A stretch of 58,770 nucleotides of DNA from Acetobacterium malicum subsp. dehalogenans DSM 11527. Its GTDB lineage: Bacteria > Bacillota > Clostridia > Eubacteriales > Eubacteriaceae. The stretch lies in NCBI RefSeq assembly GCF_000472665.1, contig NZ_AXAC01000032.1, forward strand, positions 1 through 58,770, written 5' to 3'. Of the stretch, positions 48,801-57,005 are shown piece after piece. A program made the position numbers and the translations under genes. The notes beneath the pieces are model-generated. The model worked only from the letters and a program-made list of their open reading frames with translations, did not search any database and had not been told where the DNA came from. Each line of letters starts with the position of its first letter. The first letter of the stretch is position 1.

Positions 48801-49525
48801 AATGGTGCCTCCGCTTCTGACTGATTGTCAATGAAAAATAATTCTTCAATATTACCATCGGGGGTCTGGGCGATTAAATTTTTAACCGTATCCCGGGCAA
48901 TGATATGACCATTGCGAAGTAAGGCGGCGTCATCACATTGGGTAACCTCATCCATGACATGAGTGGTCACCACAATGGTGGTTCCTTCATTTCGCAGCTG
49001 TCTGAGATAAAGCCATATTTTGCGGCGCAGCACCGGGTCAACCCCCACCGTTGGCTCATCGAGCACCAACAACTTCGGTTTGTGAATCAATGCAACCGCC
49101 AGCGATATTCGTTTTTTCATCCCCCCGGAACAATCACGGATCAGTTTATTTTTACACGCTGCCATATCGACAATCTCGAGTAGCGCTTCGGCATCCGCTG
49201 CAAATGTTTTACGACTTTGTCGCTGCAGCCCGGCAAAAAACTTCAGATTTTCCCAGGCCGATAACTCTTCGTACAGCGCTTCATTTTGTGGCATATAGCC
49301 CATCTCGGCTAGCAGTTGGCGGTTTGGTACGGCGATACCACCGACTGTGACGCTTCCACCATCAGCGGGTATCGCGCCCATCATAATTCGCAGCAAGGTT
49401 GTTTTTCCTGAACCGGATGCCCCCAACAAACAAAAGATCCGGCCCCCCGCAATTGTCAAACTGATCTGGTTGAGAACCTGTTGTTGTTTAAATGATTTAT
49501 TGACTTCACAGACTTCTATTTTCAT
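48794..49525 (-). CDS. ABC exporter ATP-binding protein
   Basis: The 243-residue ATPase has Walker A GASGSGKTT, Q-loop MPQNEALYEEL, signature DCSGGMKKR, Walker B LLVLDEPTVGVDP and the switch His in VTTHVMDE. It pairs with the overlapping permease. The 161-bp region to the divergent TetR gene holds a 7-bp inverted repeat. Confidence 0.93.
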   Translation of the reverse strand: MKIEVCEVNKSFKQQQVLNQISLTIAGGRIFCLLGASGSGKTTLLRIMMGAIPADGGSVTVGGIAVPNRQLLAEMGYMPQNEALYEELSAWENLKFFAGLQRQSRKTFAADAEALLEIVDMAACKNKLIRDCSGGMKKRISLAVALIHKPKLLVLDEPTVGVDPVLRRKIWLYLRQLRNEGTTIVVTTHVMDEVTQCDDAALLRNGHIIARDTVKNLIAQTPDGNIEELFFIDNQSEAEAPLC

Positions 49526-49589
49526 TTTCCGTTACCTCTTCTTTATTTTTGGTTATCCCCATTTTAGCCCTGATCCTTATTAAATTCAA

Positions 49590-49614
49590 CCAACAGACTT
49601 TTTCAAGCTGTTGG
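49590..49614. promoter_or_regulatory. Candidate TetR-type operator
   Basis: CCAACAG (49590-49596) and CTGTTGG (49608-49614) form a perfect inverted repeat with 11-bp spacing, between the divergent ABC operon and the TetR gene. Position and symmetry suit binding by the adjacent regulator. Confidence 0.5.
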
Positions 49615-49686
49615 ATTTTCTTGTTTATCCCAGCGGCTTCGTTTATAATCAAAATGAACGATCCTACTAAATGAGGTAAAACCAAG

Positions 49687-50286
49687 ATGACTACGACTTT
49701 ATCAAACACCGCCAAAGTTACCCGTCAAAACTTGATTGATTCTTTTTGGTTATTATATTGCAAAAAAAGCATTGAAAAAATTACCGTCAAGGAAATCTGT
49801 GACATAGCCGGCTACAATCGCTCGACTTTTTATGTTTATTTTAAAGATGCCTATGAAATTCCGGCAGAAATTGAAGAACAGACCATTACGGTGGAGGATT
49901 TTAAAAGCATTGTTATTAAGAACCTTTTTCACGGCAATCTTTTTCGTGATCATCGCAAAAAAGCCATTTTAAAATCAATTCTCGAATTTTTTGAAAAAAA
50001 TAAGACCTATCTCCCGGTTTTATTGGGGGAAAACGGCGATCCCCACTTCAGGCAAAAGGTCTTGAAGAAGCTCACCCCGACGGTGCTGTCGATGTATAAA
50101 AAACTGACACCCCAGGAACTGCTGGAAGTAAGCTATTTAATGGAATACCAGAGTGCGGCTATACTCAGTACGATTGCAAAATGGTATGCCAACGACAAAG
50201 ACCTGCCGACGGATCAGTTTCTGGAATTGCTTTTGGCCGTGACGACCAACGGCGTTCAATGCGAGCTATCAAAATACCGGCGCTGA
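49687..50286 (+). CDS. TetR family transcriptional regulator
   Basis: The 199-residue protein has an N-terminal TetR helix-turn-helix (ITVKEICDIAGYNRSTFYVY, about 32-51) and an all-helical ligand/dimer domain. The ATG follows GAGG. It is divergent from the ABC exporter and therefore its likely repressor. A terminator follows. Confidence 0.92.
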   Translation: MTTTLSNTAKVTRQNLIDSFWLLYCKKSIEKITVKEICDIAGYNRSTFYVYFKDAYEIPAEIEEQTITVEDFKSIVIKNLFHGNLFRDHRKKAILKSILEFFEKNKTYLPVLLGENGDPHFRQKVLKKLTPTVLSMYKKLTPQELLEVSYLMEYQSAAILSTIAKWYANDKDLPTDQFLELLLAVTTNGVQCELSKYRR

Positions 50287-50306
50287 ATTTAATCACTTAA
50301 CAAGCC

Positions 50307-50340
50307 AAACCGATTCTCATATGTGAGGGTCGGTTTTTTT
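50307..50340 (+). terminator. Intrinsic terminator after the TetR gene
   Basis: AAACCGA pairs with TCGGTTT, with inner stem CTCATATGTGAG, followed by a T run. From here to 50582 I see no further element in the A/T-rich upstream region of the malic enzyme gene. Confidence 0.82.
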
Positions 50341-50582
50341 ATTGCCCAGACAGAATATTCATGACAGCGCAGCGCTCATCTCGATGACCGAATCTCATTC
50401 AAATAACGTTAAATATTTATCAAAGTATTCTTTATGACCATAACTCTTTTTTAAATTTCATAATCTTCCCTTGCTAAAAATCCGGTGTTATCATGTGGCC
50501 ATCGGTTCGGTAGCAGAATTTTATCAAATTTTATCGTCCGATTATTTAGAAATTTATCTCTAAAAATGAAAGGGAAAAAGAA

Positions 50583-51755
50583 ATGAATTATTCAGAAGAA
50601 AGTTTAAAAATGCACGAAGTGCATTCCGGAAAAATTGAGGTTATCTCAAAGGTGCGCATCGAAACCCGGGATGATTTAAGTAAGGCTTATACTCCCGGCG
50701 TCGCAGAACCCTGTCGCCGCATTCATGCGGATGCTGAAGATGTTTATAAGTACACCTCAAAGGGCAATATTGTGGCCGTCGTCACTGATGGCACCGCTGT
50801 CCTTGGTCTGGGGGATATTGGTCCCATGGCAGGTCTGCCAGTGATGGAAGGTAAAGCCATCCTGTTTAAGGAGTTTGCCGGCGTGGATGCCTTCCCGATC
50901 TGTCTGGATACAAAAAACGTTGATGAAATCGTTAAAACAGTAAAACTCATCGCTCCTGGATTTGGCGGCATTAATTTAGAAGATATCGGTGCTCCGCGAT
51001 GCTTTGAAATCGAAGAGCGGTTAAAAAAAGAACTCGATATCCCGGTTTTTCACGATGATCAGCACGGCACGGCGATCATTGTTCTGGCCGGCATCATTAA
51101 CGCCCTGAAAGTAGTTGGGAAAAAGATTGAGGATGTAAACGTCGTCGTTAATGGCGCCGGTGCGGCCGGTACAGCCATCGCTAAGCTGTTGCTTTCTACC
51201 GGCGTAACAAACCTGATTGCCTGTGATAAACCGGGAATCCTTTACCGCGGCATGGCCGGTCTGGATGATGCCAAAAAAGAACTGGCTGAAATAACCAATC
51301 CAGATAATATCCAGGGAACCCTGGCGGATGCATTGGTTGGTGCCGACATCTTTATCGGCGTTTCGGCACCCGGGATTGTCAGCCAGGACATGGTCCGTTC
51401 CATGAATCCGGATGCGATTTTATTTGCCATGGCCAACCCCACCCCGGAAATTATGCCGGATGAAGCCAAAGCCGCCGGAGCCCGGGTCATCGGAACCGGT
51501 CGTTCGGATTTTCCCAATCAGGTGAATAATGTTTTAGCTTTCCCAGGTATCTTCAGAGGAGCGCTGGATGTCCGGGCCACCGAGATTAATGAAGAAATGA
51601 AGCTGGCCGCCGCCCATGCCATCGCGGCCATGATTAAAGATGAAGATCTATCGGAAAATAATATCATTCCCAATGCTTTAGACAAGTCCGTTGCCGGTAA
51701 TATTGCCAGCGCCATTAAAAAAGCAGCCAGAAAAACTGGCGTCGCCCGAATTTAA
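50583..51755 (+). CDS. Malic enzyme (malate oxidoreductase, decarboxylating)
   Basis: The 390-residue short-form bacterial malic enzyme converts malate to pyruvate and CO2 with NAD(P). Seen: catalytic Tyr in KAYTPGVAEPC, Lys in KAILFKEFAGVDAFPI, metal ligands in FHDDQHGTA and the dinucleotide loop VVNGAGAAGTA. Cofactor preference is not decided. The ATG follows GAAAGGG. It is 24 bp upstream of a KdgT-family transporter and probably forms an uptake-plus-catabolism operon, with a CitA/DcuS-type sensor pair downstream. Confidence 0.95.
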   Translation: MNYSEESLKMHEVHSGKIEVISKVRIETRDDLSKAYTPGVAEPCRRIHADAEDVYKYTSKGNIVAVVTDGTAVLGLGDIGPMAGLPVMEGKAILFKEFAGVDAFPICLDTKNVDEIVKTVKLIAPGFGGINLEDIGAPRCFEIEERLKKELDIPVFHDDQHGTAIIVLAGIINALKVVGKKIEDVNVVVNGAGAAGTAIAKLLLSTGVTNLIACDKPGILYRGMAGLDDAKKELAEITNPDNIQGTLADALVGADIFIGVSAPGIVSQDMVRSMNPDAILFAMANPTPEIMPDEAKAAGARVIGTGRSDFPNQVNNVLAFPGIFRGALDVRATEINEEMKLAAAHAIAAMIKDEDLSENNIIPNALDKSVAGNIASAIKKAARKTGVARI

Positions 51756-51779
51756 GAAAGGTAAATGAGGTGTAGAAAA

Positions 51780-52784
51780 ATGCAAATTCCAATTAAGAAA
51801 ACGCTGGATCGGATTCCCGGCGGGATGATGGTTGTGCCCCTGTTTTTAGGGGTGCTGGTCAATACCTTCTTCCCCCAATTTTTAGAGATTGGCGGTTTCA
51901 CCACCGCCTTATTCAGCCCCAAGGCATCATCAACTGTTTTAGCCTGTTTTATGTTTTTAATCGGTTCCCAGATTAATTTTAAACTGGCCCCCAAGGCGAT
52001 TAAAAAAGGCGCTTTACTGATTACCGGTAAGTTCATTGTCGGCGCCGGGATTGGTATCTTCGTTGGTTTAGTATTCGGCCCGGCTGGCGTCCTCGGCTTA
52101 TCCCCGCTGGCCATTTTGGCGGCCTTAACCAACTGTAATGGCGGTCTGTATGCCTCCCTGGCTTCCCAATATGGAGACGAAACCGATGTCGGTGCCTATG
52201 CGCTGCTTTCGATTAAAGATGGTCCCTTCTTTACCCTGGTGGCTCTTGGGGCCTCCGGTCTGGCCCAGGTTCCTTTTATGGCCCTGGTGGGTGTGCTAGT
52301 TCCCATTGTCATTGGGATGATTCTGGGAAATCTGGACTCAGATATGCGGTCATTCCTGGGCAGCAGTAAAATGCTGCTGATCCCCTTCTTCTCCTTCCCG
52401 CTGGGTGCCAGTATGGACCTGCAGACCATTGTCACTGCCGGAGGGCCTGGCATTCTGCTGGGCGTGGTTGCCGCCATCACGGGTATCGGCGCTTATGTCA
52501 TGCTGAAACTTTTTAAAGAAGAACCGATCATTGGTCTGGCAACCGGTTCAACCGCCGGCAATGCCGTTGCGACCCCGGCCGCTGTAGCCGCTGCCGACCC
52601 CACCCTGGCGGTAATTGCCACCGTGGCCACCGCTCAGGTTGCCGCTGCCTGTGTGGTCTCGGCCATCATCTGCCCCTTTATTGTCACCACGGCCTTTAAA
52701 CTATTGCGTAACCATCAGGAAAAAAAGGCCCGATCAGGTCAATTTGCCCGCCAAACGGTAACCTCCGAAGCCGAAGCCGCCTGA
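51780..52784 (+). CDS. KdgT-family (2-keto-3-deoxygluconate permease-like) transporter
   Basis: The 334-residue membrane protein has about ten TM segments. The N-terminus MQIPIKKTLDRIPGGMMVVP, then TNCNGGLYASLASQYG and FALGN-like SFPLGASMDL, closely follow the KdgT family. Because it is coupled to malic enzyme and a dicarboxylate-type sensor, the substrate here is more likely malate or a related acid than ketodeoxygluconate (inference). The chosen ATG 51780 follows GAGGTG; an ATG at 51765 (AAAGG, closer spacing) is the alternative. Confidence 0.85.
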   Translation: MQIPIKKTLDRIPGGMMVVPLFLGVLVNTFFPQFLEIGGFTTALFSPKASSTVLACFMFLIGSQINFKLAPKAIKKGALLITGKFIVGAGIGIFVGLVFGPAGVLGLSPLAILAALTNCNGGLYASLASQYGDETDVGAYALLSIKDGPFFTLVALGASGLAQVPFMALVGVLVPIVIGMILGNLDSDMRSFLGSSKMLLIPFFSFPLGASMDLQTIVTAGGPGILLGVVAAITGIGAYVMLKLFKEEPIIGLATGSTAGNAVATPAAVAAADPTLAVIATVATAQVAAACVVSAIICPFIVTTAFKLLRNHQEKKARSGQFARQTVTSEAEAA

Positions 52785-52802
52785 TCAATATTCCCCTGTA
52801 TA

Positions 52803-52896
52803 AAAACGCGGAAACTAAGACAAGTTCGAAAGTTTTGAGATATAATGTCATCAACAAAATCTTTCCTGAGCGACTGTCTGTTAGTTTCCGCGTTTT
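52803..52896 (+). promoter_or_regulatory. Long inverted repeat enclosing a candidate promoter for the sensor-kinase operon
   Basis: AAAACGCGGAAACTAAGACA (52803-52822) is repeated in inverse at 52875-52896 (TGTCTGTTAGTTTCCGCG...), with one 2-nt bulge. The 52-bp interior contains TATAAT at 52841-52846, with AAGACA 18 bp upstream inside the left arm. Read-through RNA from the transporter gene could form the full hairpin and end in TTTT, while RNA begun inside would carry only the right arm. Confidence 0.6.
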
Positions 52897-52938
52897 ACTG
52901 TTGTGTTTTTTGTCAATTGAAGAAACAGGTGAATTGAA

Positions 52939-54546
52939 ATGAGAAAAAAAATCAAACTGCATACCAAGATTGCCCTGCTGGTTACCACTGTGGTTATCAT
53001 TTCGATTTCCATTATTGTCGCTTTTGCGGTTTCCTGGATGACTAACATGATTGAGGATAAGGCCCGTACCAATCTGATGAATGTGTCGATGATGGTTGCC
53101 CATTCCGACGAGATTATCCAGGCCCTGGAAAATAGCGATCCGGACGGCCAGATTGCCAACTATGTCGACAACCTGCTCCCCGGTCTGGAACAGGTCGAGT
53201 ACATCATTGTCGTGGATAAAGAGGGCATCCGCCACTCCCACCCGAATCCGGCGATGATCGGCCAGGCCTTTGTCGGCGGTGATGAACAGCGGGCCGCTGC
53301 CGAAGGCGAAGCCTATATCTCCGAAGCCACCGGCACCCTGGGTAAAGCGCTCCGGGCTTTTGCCCCTATCTATGATTCTAAAAATAATCAAGAAATCGGC
53401 TTTGTGGCTGTTGGTACCCTCACCGACAATATTGAGTCCGCCAAGAATACTGCCCTTTTATATATTGTTCTGATCAGTCTTGGCGCTTTAGCCGTCGGAG
53501 TTAGCGGCGCTTTTCTGCTATCCAACAACATCAAAAAGATTCTACTGGGGCTGGAACCCGAAGAAATCAGCCAACTTTACACCGAAAAAACGGGGATGCT
53601 GGAAGCCATCCATGAGGGCCTAATTGCCGTTGACAACGCTGGCCGTATTACCCTGATCAATGATGCCGCCATCGCGATTCTAAAATTCGGAGCCGGGTTC
53701 GACAAAGCCAATCTTCTCGGTCAGCATGTCGAAGCGGTTATTCCCAATACCGGGATGCTCAAGATCCTGGAAACCGGACAGTCTGAATTTGACCAGGAAC
53801 AGCGCATTGATCATACCATCATTGTTACCAATCGCGTTCCAATCATGGACGGCTCTGCAATCATCGGTGCGATTGCCAGCTTCCGGGACAAAACCGAGGT
53901 GACAAAATTAGCCGAAGAACTGACCGGTGCAAAAAAATTGGCCTGGTCACTGCGAGCCCAGAATCATGAATTTATGAATAAGCTGCATACCATCTCCGGC
54001 CTGATCCAACTGGAAGAATATCATGAAGCCCTGGATTTTATTTCAGATGTGGCTAAAAGTCGCAATAACATCAGTGATATTTTAACCCGTAACATCCAGA
54101 ATCCCGCGGTCTCAGCACTGTTACTGGCTAAATATGCCAAAGCCGAAGAATGCCGGGTTAAGCTGGTTATTAATGCCGAATCCCGGTTGACCCGGCTGCC
54201 CCGGTACATGACTGCTGAAGACATTGTTTCCGTCATCGGCAACCTGGTCGAAAATTCTCTCGATGCGGTTAAAAACGATGGTACCGGCCTGATTGAGATT
54301 AGAGTCCTGCAAAATGATGCGACCTTAACCATCCAGGTCCGGGACAACGGCGGGGGCATTCCGCTGGCTGATCAGGACAAAATTTACACCCAGGGTTTTT
54401 CAACCAAAAAAGACCAGCGCGGCAACGGCATGTATATCGTCAAAAATATCATCGACGCTGGCGGCGGAACCATCAGCCTTAAATGTGATGGCGGTGTTTT
54501 CTGGGATATCAATATTCCCATGAATCGAGGTGAAAATAATGATTGA
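52939..54546 (+). CDS. CitA/DcuS-type sensor histidine kinase
   Basis: The 535-residue kinase has TM1 (about 10-33), a periplasmic-type PDC/Cache sensor (about 40-175, with GIRHSHPNPAMIGQAFVGGD as in the citrate/dicarboxylate sensors), TM2 (about 178-200), a cytoplasmic PAS (about 220-330) and the kinase core. The phospho-acceptor is His in RAQNHEFMNKLH (about 344); the ATP site has NLVENSLDAV and DNGGGIPL. Genes of this class sense citrate, fumarate or malate. The ATG follows CAGGTG, and the gene overlaps its response regulator by 8 bp. Confidence 0.94.
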   Translation: MRKKIKLHTKIALLVTTVVIISISIIVAFAVSWMTNMIEDKARTNLMNVSMMVAHSDEIIQALENSDPDGQIANYVDNLLPGLEQVEYIIVVDKEGIRHSHPNPAMIGQAFVGGDEQRAAAEGEAYISEATGTLGKALRAFAPIYDSKNNQEIGFVAVGTLTDNIESAKNTALLYIVLISLGALAVGVSGAFLLSNNIKKILLGLEPEEISQLYTEKTGMLEAIHEGLIAVDNAGRITLINDAAIAILKFGAGFDKANLLGQHVEAVIPNTGMLKILETGQSEFDQEQRIDHTIIVTNRVPIMDGSAIIGAIASFRDKTEVTKLAEELTGAKKLAWSLRAQNHEFMNKLHTISGLIQLEEYHEALDFISDVAKSRNNISDILTRNIQNPAVSALLLAKYAKAEECRVKLVINAESRLTRLPRYMTAEDIVSVIGNLVENSLDAVKNDGTGLIEIRVLQNDATLTIQVRDNGGGIPLADQDKIYTQGFSTKKDQRGNGMYIVKNIIDAGGGTISLKCDGGVFWDINIPMNRGENND

Positions 54547-55213
54547 GGTAATGATCGTCGAAGATGATCCGATGGTTCGGGATATTAATGCCAAATTTCT
54601 GGAACGGATTGACGGTTTCAAGCTCTGTGCCGCGGTGGCCAGTCTTGACAATGCGCGGAAGTACATTACCATTAAAAAACCGGATTTGATTCTGCTGGAT
54701 GTCTATCTGCCGAATGAAAACGGCATTGATTTTCTCAAATGGATAAGGGAAAAAAATATTGATGTCGATATTATTTTAATCACCGCCGATAAATCGATTG
54801 ACCGCATCCAGGAGGCCTTTCGCTACGGCGCTGTAGACTATCTGATTAAGCCCTTCAATTTTGAGCGGTTTAAAGAAGCCCTGCTGCAGTTTAAAAGCCG
54901 CCATGAGCAATTTAAAAAGAATCAGGAAATCGAACAACCGGATCTCGATCGGCTTATTTCAAATCCCGGTGCTGTTCCCCAATCCGACGATTTTGCCAAG
55001 GGCTTTAATAAATACACCTATCAGTCGATCTGGAATGAAATTGAAGCGCGTCACGTTGGCGACTTCACTGCCGATGTGTTAGCTGAAAAACTCGGTATCG
55101 CTCGGGTTACGGTACGGCGCTATCTGGAACATATGGAAAAAGAGAAAAAAATCAAAAAACAAGTTGAATATGGGAAGGTCGGCCGGCCCCAGTATCGCTA
55201 TCATAAACTGTAA
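54539..55213 (+). CDS. CitB/DcuR-type response regulator
   Basis: The 224-residue protein has a receiver with VEDDP and phospho-acceptor Asp in LLDVYLP (about 54), switch Thr in LITADK and Lys in YLIKPFNFERF, plus a C-terminal helix-turn-helix (LAEKLGIARVTVRRYLEHME) as in CitB/DcuR. The start ATG at 54539 follows GAGGTG; an in-frame ATG nine bases upstream is less well placed. It probably activates the malic enzyme/transporter genes. Confidence 0.94.
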   Translation: MIEVMIVEDDPMVRDINAKFLERIDGFKLCAAVASLDNARKYITIKKPDLILLDVYLPNENGIDFLKWIREKNIDVDIILITADKSIDRIQEAFRYGAVDYLIKPFNFERFKEALLQFKSRHEQFKKNQEIEQPDLDRLISNPGAVPQSDDFAKGFNKYTYQSIWNEIEARHVGDFTADVLAEKLGIARVTVRRYLEHMEKEKKIKKQVEYGKVGRPQYRYHKL

Positions 55214-55240
55214 GACCACCATTCCTCCCCGGAACTTAAA

Positions 55241-55276
55241 CAGCCCTTAAATAAGTCTTTGACTATTTAAGGGCTG
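55241..55276. terminator. Hairpin between convergent genes
   Basis: CAGCCCTTAAATA pairs with TATTTAAGGGCTG; it is followed by TTACTTT, so termination is plausible but weak in T content. Confidence 0.6.
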
Positions 55277-55303
55277 TTACTTTATGCTATTTTTAATGCC
55301 GCT

Positions 55304-56050
55304 TTAACGATTCTTTTTCTCCTGGGCATTTTTTAGGCTCATTGCTTTTTCTCGGCATTCATCTGCATAGTCTTCATAGGCTTCCAGATAATCTTCATAA
55401 TCGATGGTGCAATCGCGGTCTTCAAAAGATTTGCAGTATCCTTCCAGGGCTTTCCAATCCCGGCTGTAGGCATGAAAACTCAGGGCATGATGGGTATAGG
55501 AACCCAGCTCGTTGATCCCGGCTTCTCTGGCGATCGTTCTTGACAGTTCGATCAGGGCAAAAATATTCATGGCGACTGCCTTGACCCCATCATTGCTTCT
55601 AAATACTACGTCGGTATTTAATTTGCCGTCCTTAACAGTGTAATGAATGAGCTGCAGGCAGGGTGGATGATTTAGTCTGGCGGCCTCCTGATTGGCGACA
55701 TGGAGAGTCGCCTGTCTGGTTCCCGGATCTTCTTTCAGTCTATTGATCACAAAATCAATGTTTTTGGAAAACAGATCATGATAGGTATAACCATACATGT
55801 CCTTTTCAAAATCCTTGGTACCTTCAACAATTTCCAGGACATAGTCCACCAGGGTTTCCAGCCCGGTTGGCATCGCCATGGTAATTTTTATATCCTGCAC
55901 ACTGTCGATATCCATCAGCAGATGAATTTCTTTTAAACTGTCTTCCCGATCCTGATTCTTCCCGATGACGATGTCGGCCTGATTCAAAGCCTTCATCGCC
56001 GCCTCGATGCCCTTATGCAGTTCGGTTTCGTGAATGTAAGTAACCATCAT
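55304..56050 (-). CDS. Divergent thymidylate-synthase-fold protein
   Basis: The 248-residue protein shows the thymidylate synthase core in degenerate form: RQATLHVAN, the nucleophile-type Cys in NHPPCLQL (about residue 130; canonical PPCH...Q), FRSNDGVKAVAMNIFAL (canonical QRSxD...PFNIA), then GSYTHHALSFHAYSRDW (canonical H..GD.H.Y..H). The catalytic Cys, Arg-Ser-x-Asp and Asn are kept, but the folate-side Trp pair and the PPCHxxxQF glutamine context differ. It may act on a pyrimidine nucleotide with another one-carbon chemistry, or be a hydroxymethylase-like enzyme. The start is ATG 56050 or a GTG two codons earlier; neither has a good ribosome binding site. Confidence 0.7.
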   Translation of the reverse strand: MMVTYIHETELHKGIEAAMKALNQADIVIGKNQDREDSLKEIHLLMDIDSVQDIKITMAMPTGLETLVDYVLEIVEGTKDFEKDMYGYTYHDLFSKNIDFVINRLKEDPGTRQATLHVANQEAARLNHPPCLQLIHYTVKDGKLNTDVVFRSNDGVKAVAMNIFALIELSRTIAREAGINELGSYTHHALSFHAYSRDWKALEGYCKSFEDRDCTIDYEDYLEAYEDYADECREKAMSLKNAQEKKNR

Positions 56051-56256
56051 TTTCACATCGTATCAGCTGATCTCTAAATTTCAAACTGCTGACACGAGAT
56101 CCTTTCATTTAATAATAACGTCTCCGTTAAACTGTTGCCTAGATGATCATACCATATTTGGGGGCAAATTTCATCATTGCAAAGTCAAATTTGGGCCACT
56201 TTATCGCTTCAATTTTGCATCGCTGACCATGATATCACGGCGGGTCTAAGATCTCT

Positions 56257-56895
56257 CTAATAGCTTTCTAAAAATTCTTCCGTTACAGCACCTCTTTTTA
56301 TCGGCATCCCGTGGGAGGGGCAAATCCAATCGTATTGGAGCTCTTTGATGATTGAAATCGATCGCTTCGCTTCCTCTTGATCCCAGATTAAAAAGCGCGG
56401 CAACAGATCTAATTTGCCCCTGACCTCCTGAAATAAATCCCCAATAAACAATACATTTCGATATTGAAAAACTGTGTGTCCCGGTGTATGGCCCGGGGCA
56501 TGAATCACCCGAACCTCCCCAAAGCATTGATTGGCCTGATAGCTGCCTGAAATATTCGGTTTAGGTGGGCGAGCCATTGTTTGCAGAATTCGTTTGATTC
56601 CCGGTCGATTTTTTTTACCAATAATATAGGGCACATCTTCCTGGGGTGCCCAAACCTCAGCTTGGGTGGCTTCCTGCAAGGCTTTAGCATTGCCGATGTG
56701 ATCAATATCATGGTGGGTCAGCAGGATCTTTTTAATATTCTGAACCGCTCCGCCCAGCGCTTCCAGTTCTGCCAGAATCTTCTCTGCCAACCCTGGCATC
56801 CCTGTATCGATAAGGATCCCCTGATCTGACTGGATAAAAAACACATGACCGTGACTGGCACAATCAAGCTGATAAACATTTTCGATGATTTCCAT
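56257..56895 (-). CDS. MBL-fold hydrolase
   Basis: The 212-residue metallo-beta-lactamase-fold protein has the metal motif LLTHHDIDHIG, a variant in which the third position of HxHxDH is Asp, seen in a subgroup of the superfamily. It also has APGHTPGH (third metal His), FIGDLF and a final PSHGMP. The ATG at 56895 follows GGGAGGG. The frame extends 32 codons upstream, but that stretch contains the terminator of the neighbouring gene and is rejected. Substrate unknown; unrelated in detail to the hydrolase at 4303. Confidence 0.88.
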   Translation of the reverse strand: MEIIENVYQLDCASHGHVFFIQSDQGILIDTGMPGLAEKILAELEALGGAVQNIKKILLTHHDIDHIGNAKALQEATQAEVWAPQEDVPYIIGKKNRPGIKRILQTMARPPKPNISGSYQANQCFGEVRVIHAPGHTPGHTVFQYRNVLFIGDLFQEVRGKLDLLPRFLIWDQEEAKRSISIIKELQYDWICPSHGMPIKRGAVTEEFLESY

Positions 56896-56931
56896 CTTAT
56901 TACCCTCCCAAAGCAAATTTTTGTCAGATTC

Positions 56932-56960
56932 ATAAAAGAAAAGCGGCCAGAACGGCCGCT
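56932..56960 (-). terminator. Intrinsic terminator of the surface-protein gene
   Basis: On the minus strand AGCGGCC pairs with GGCCGCT around GTTCT, followed by TTTCTTTT. Confidence 0.85.
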
Positions 56961-57005
56961 GAACAGTATCACTAATTGTAGATTCTGTCATCTTCGCGTA
57001 AAATT

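Noticed and set aside
56896-56991. 32-residue N-terminal extension of the MBL-fold protein
   Set aside because: It contains the terminator hairpin of the adjacent gene; GGGAGGG precedes the later ATG.
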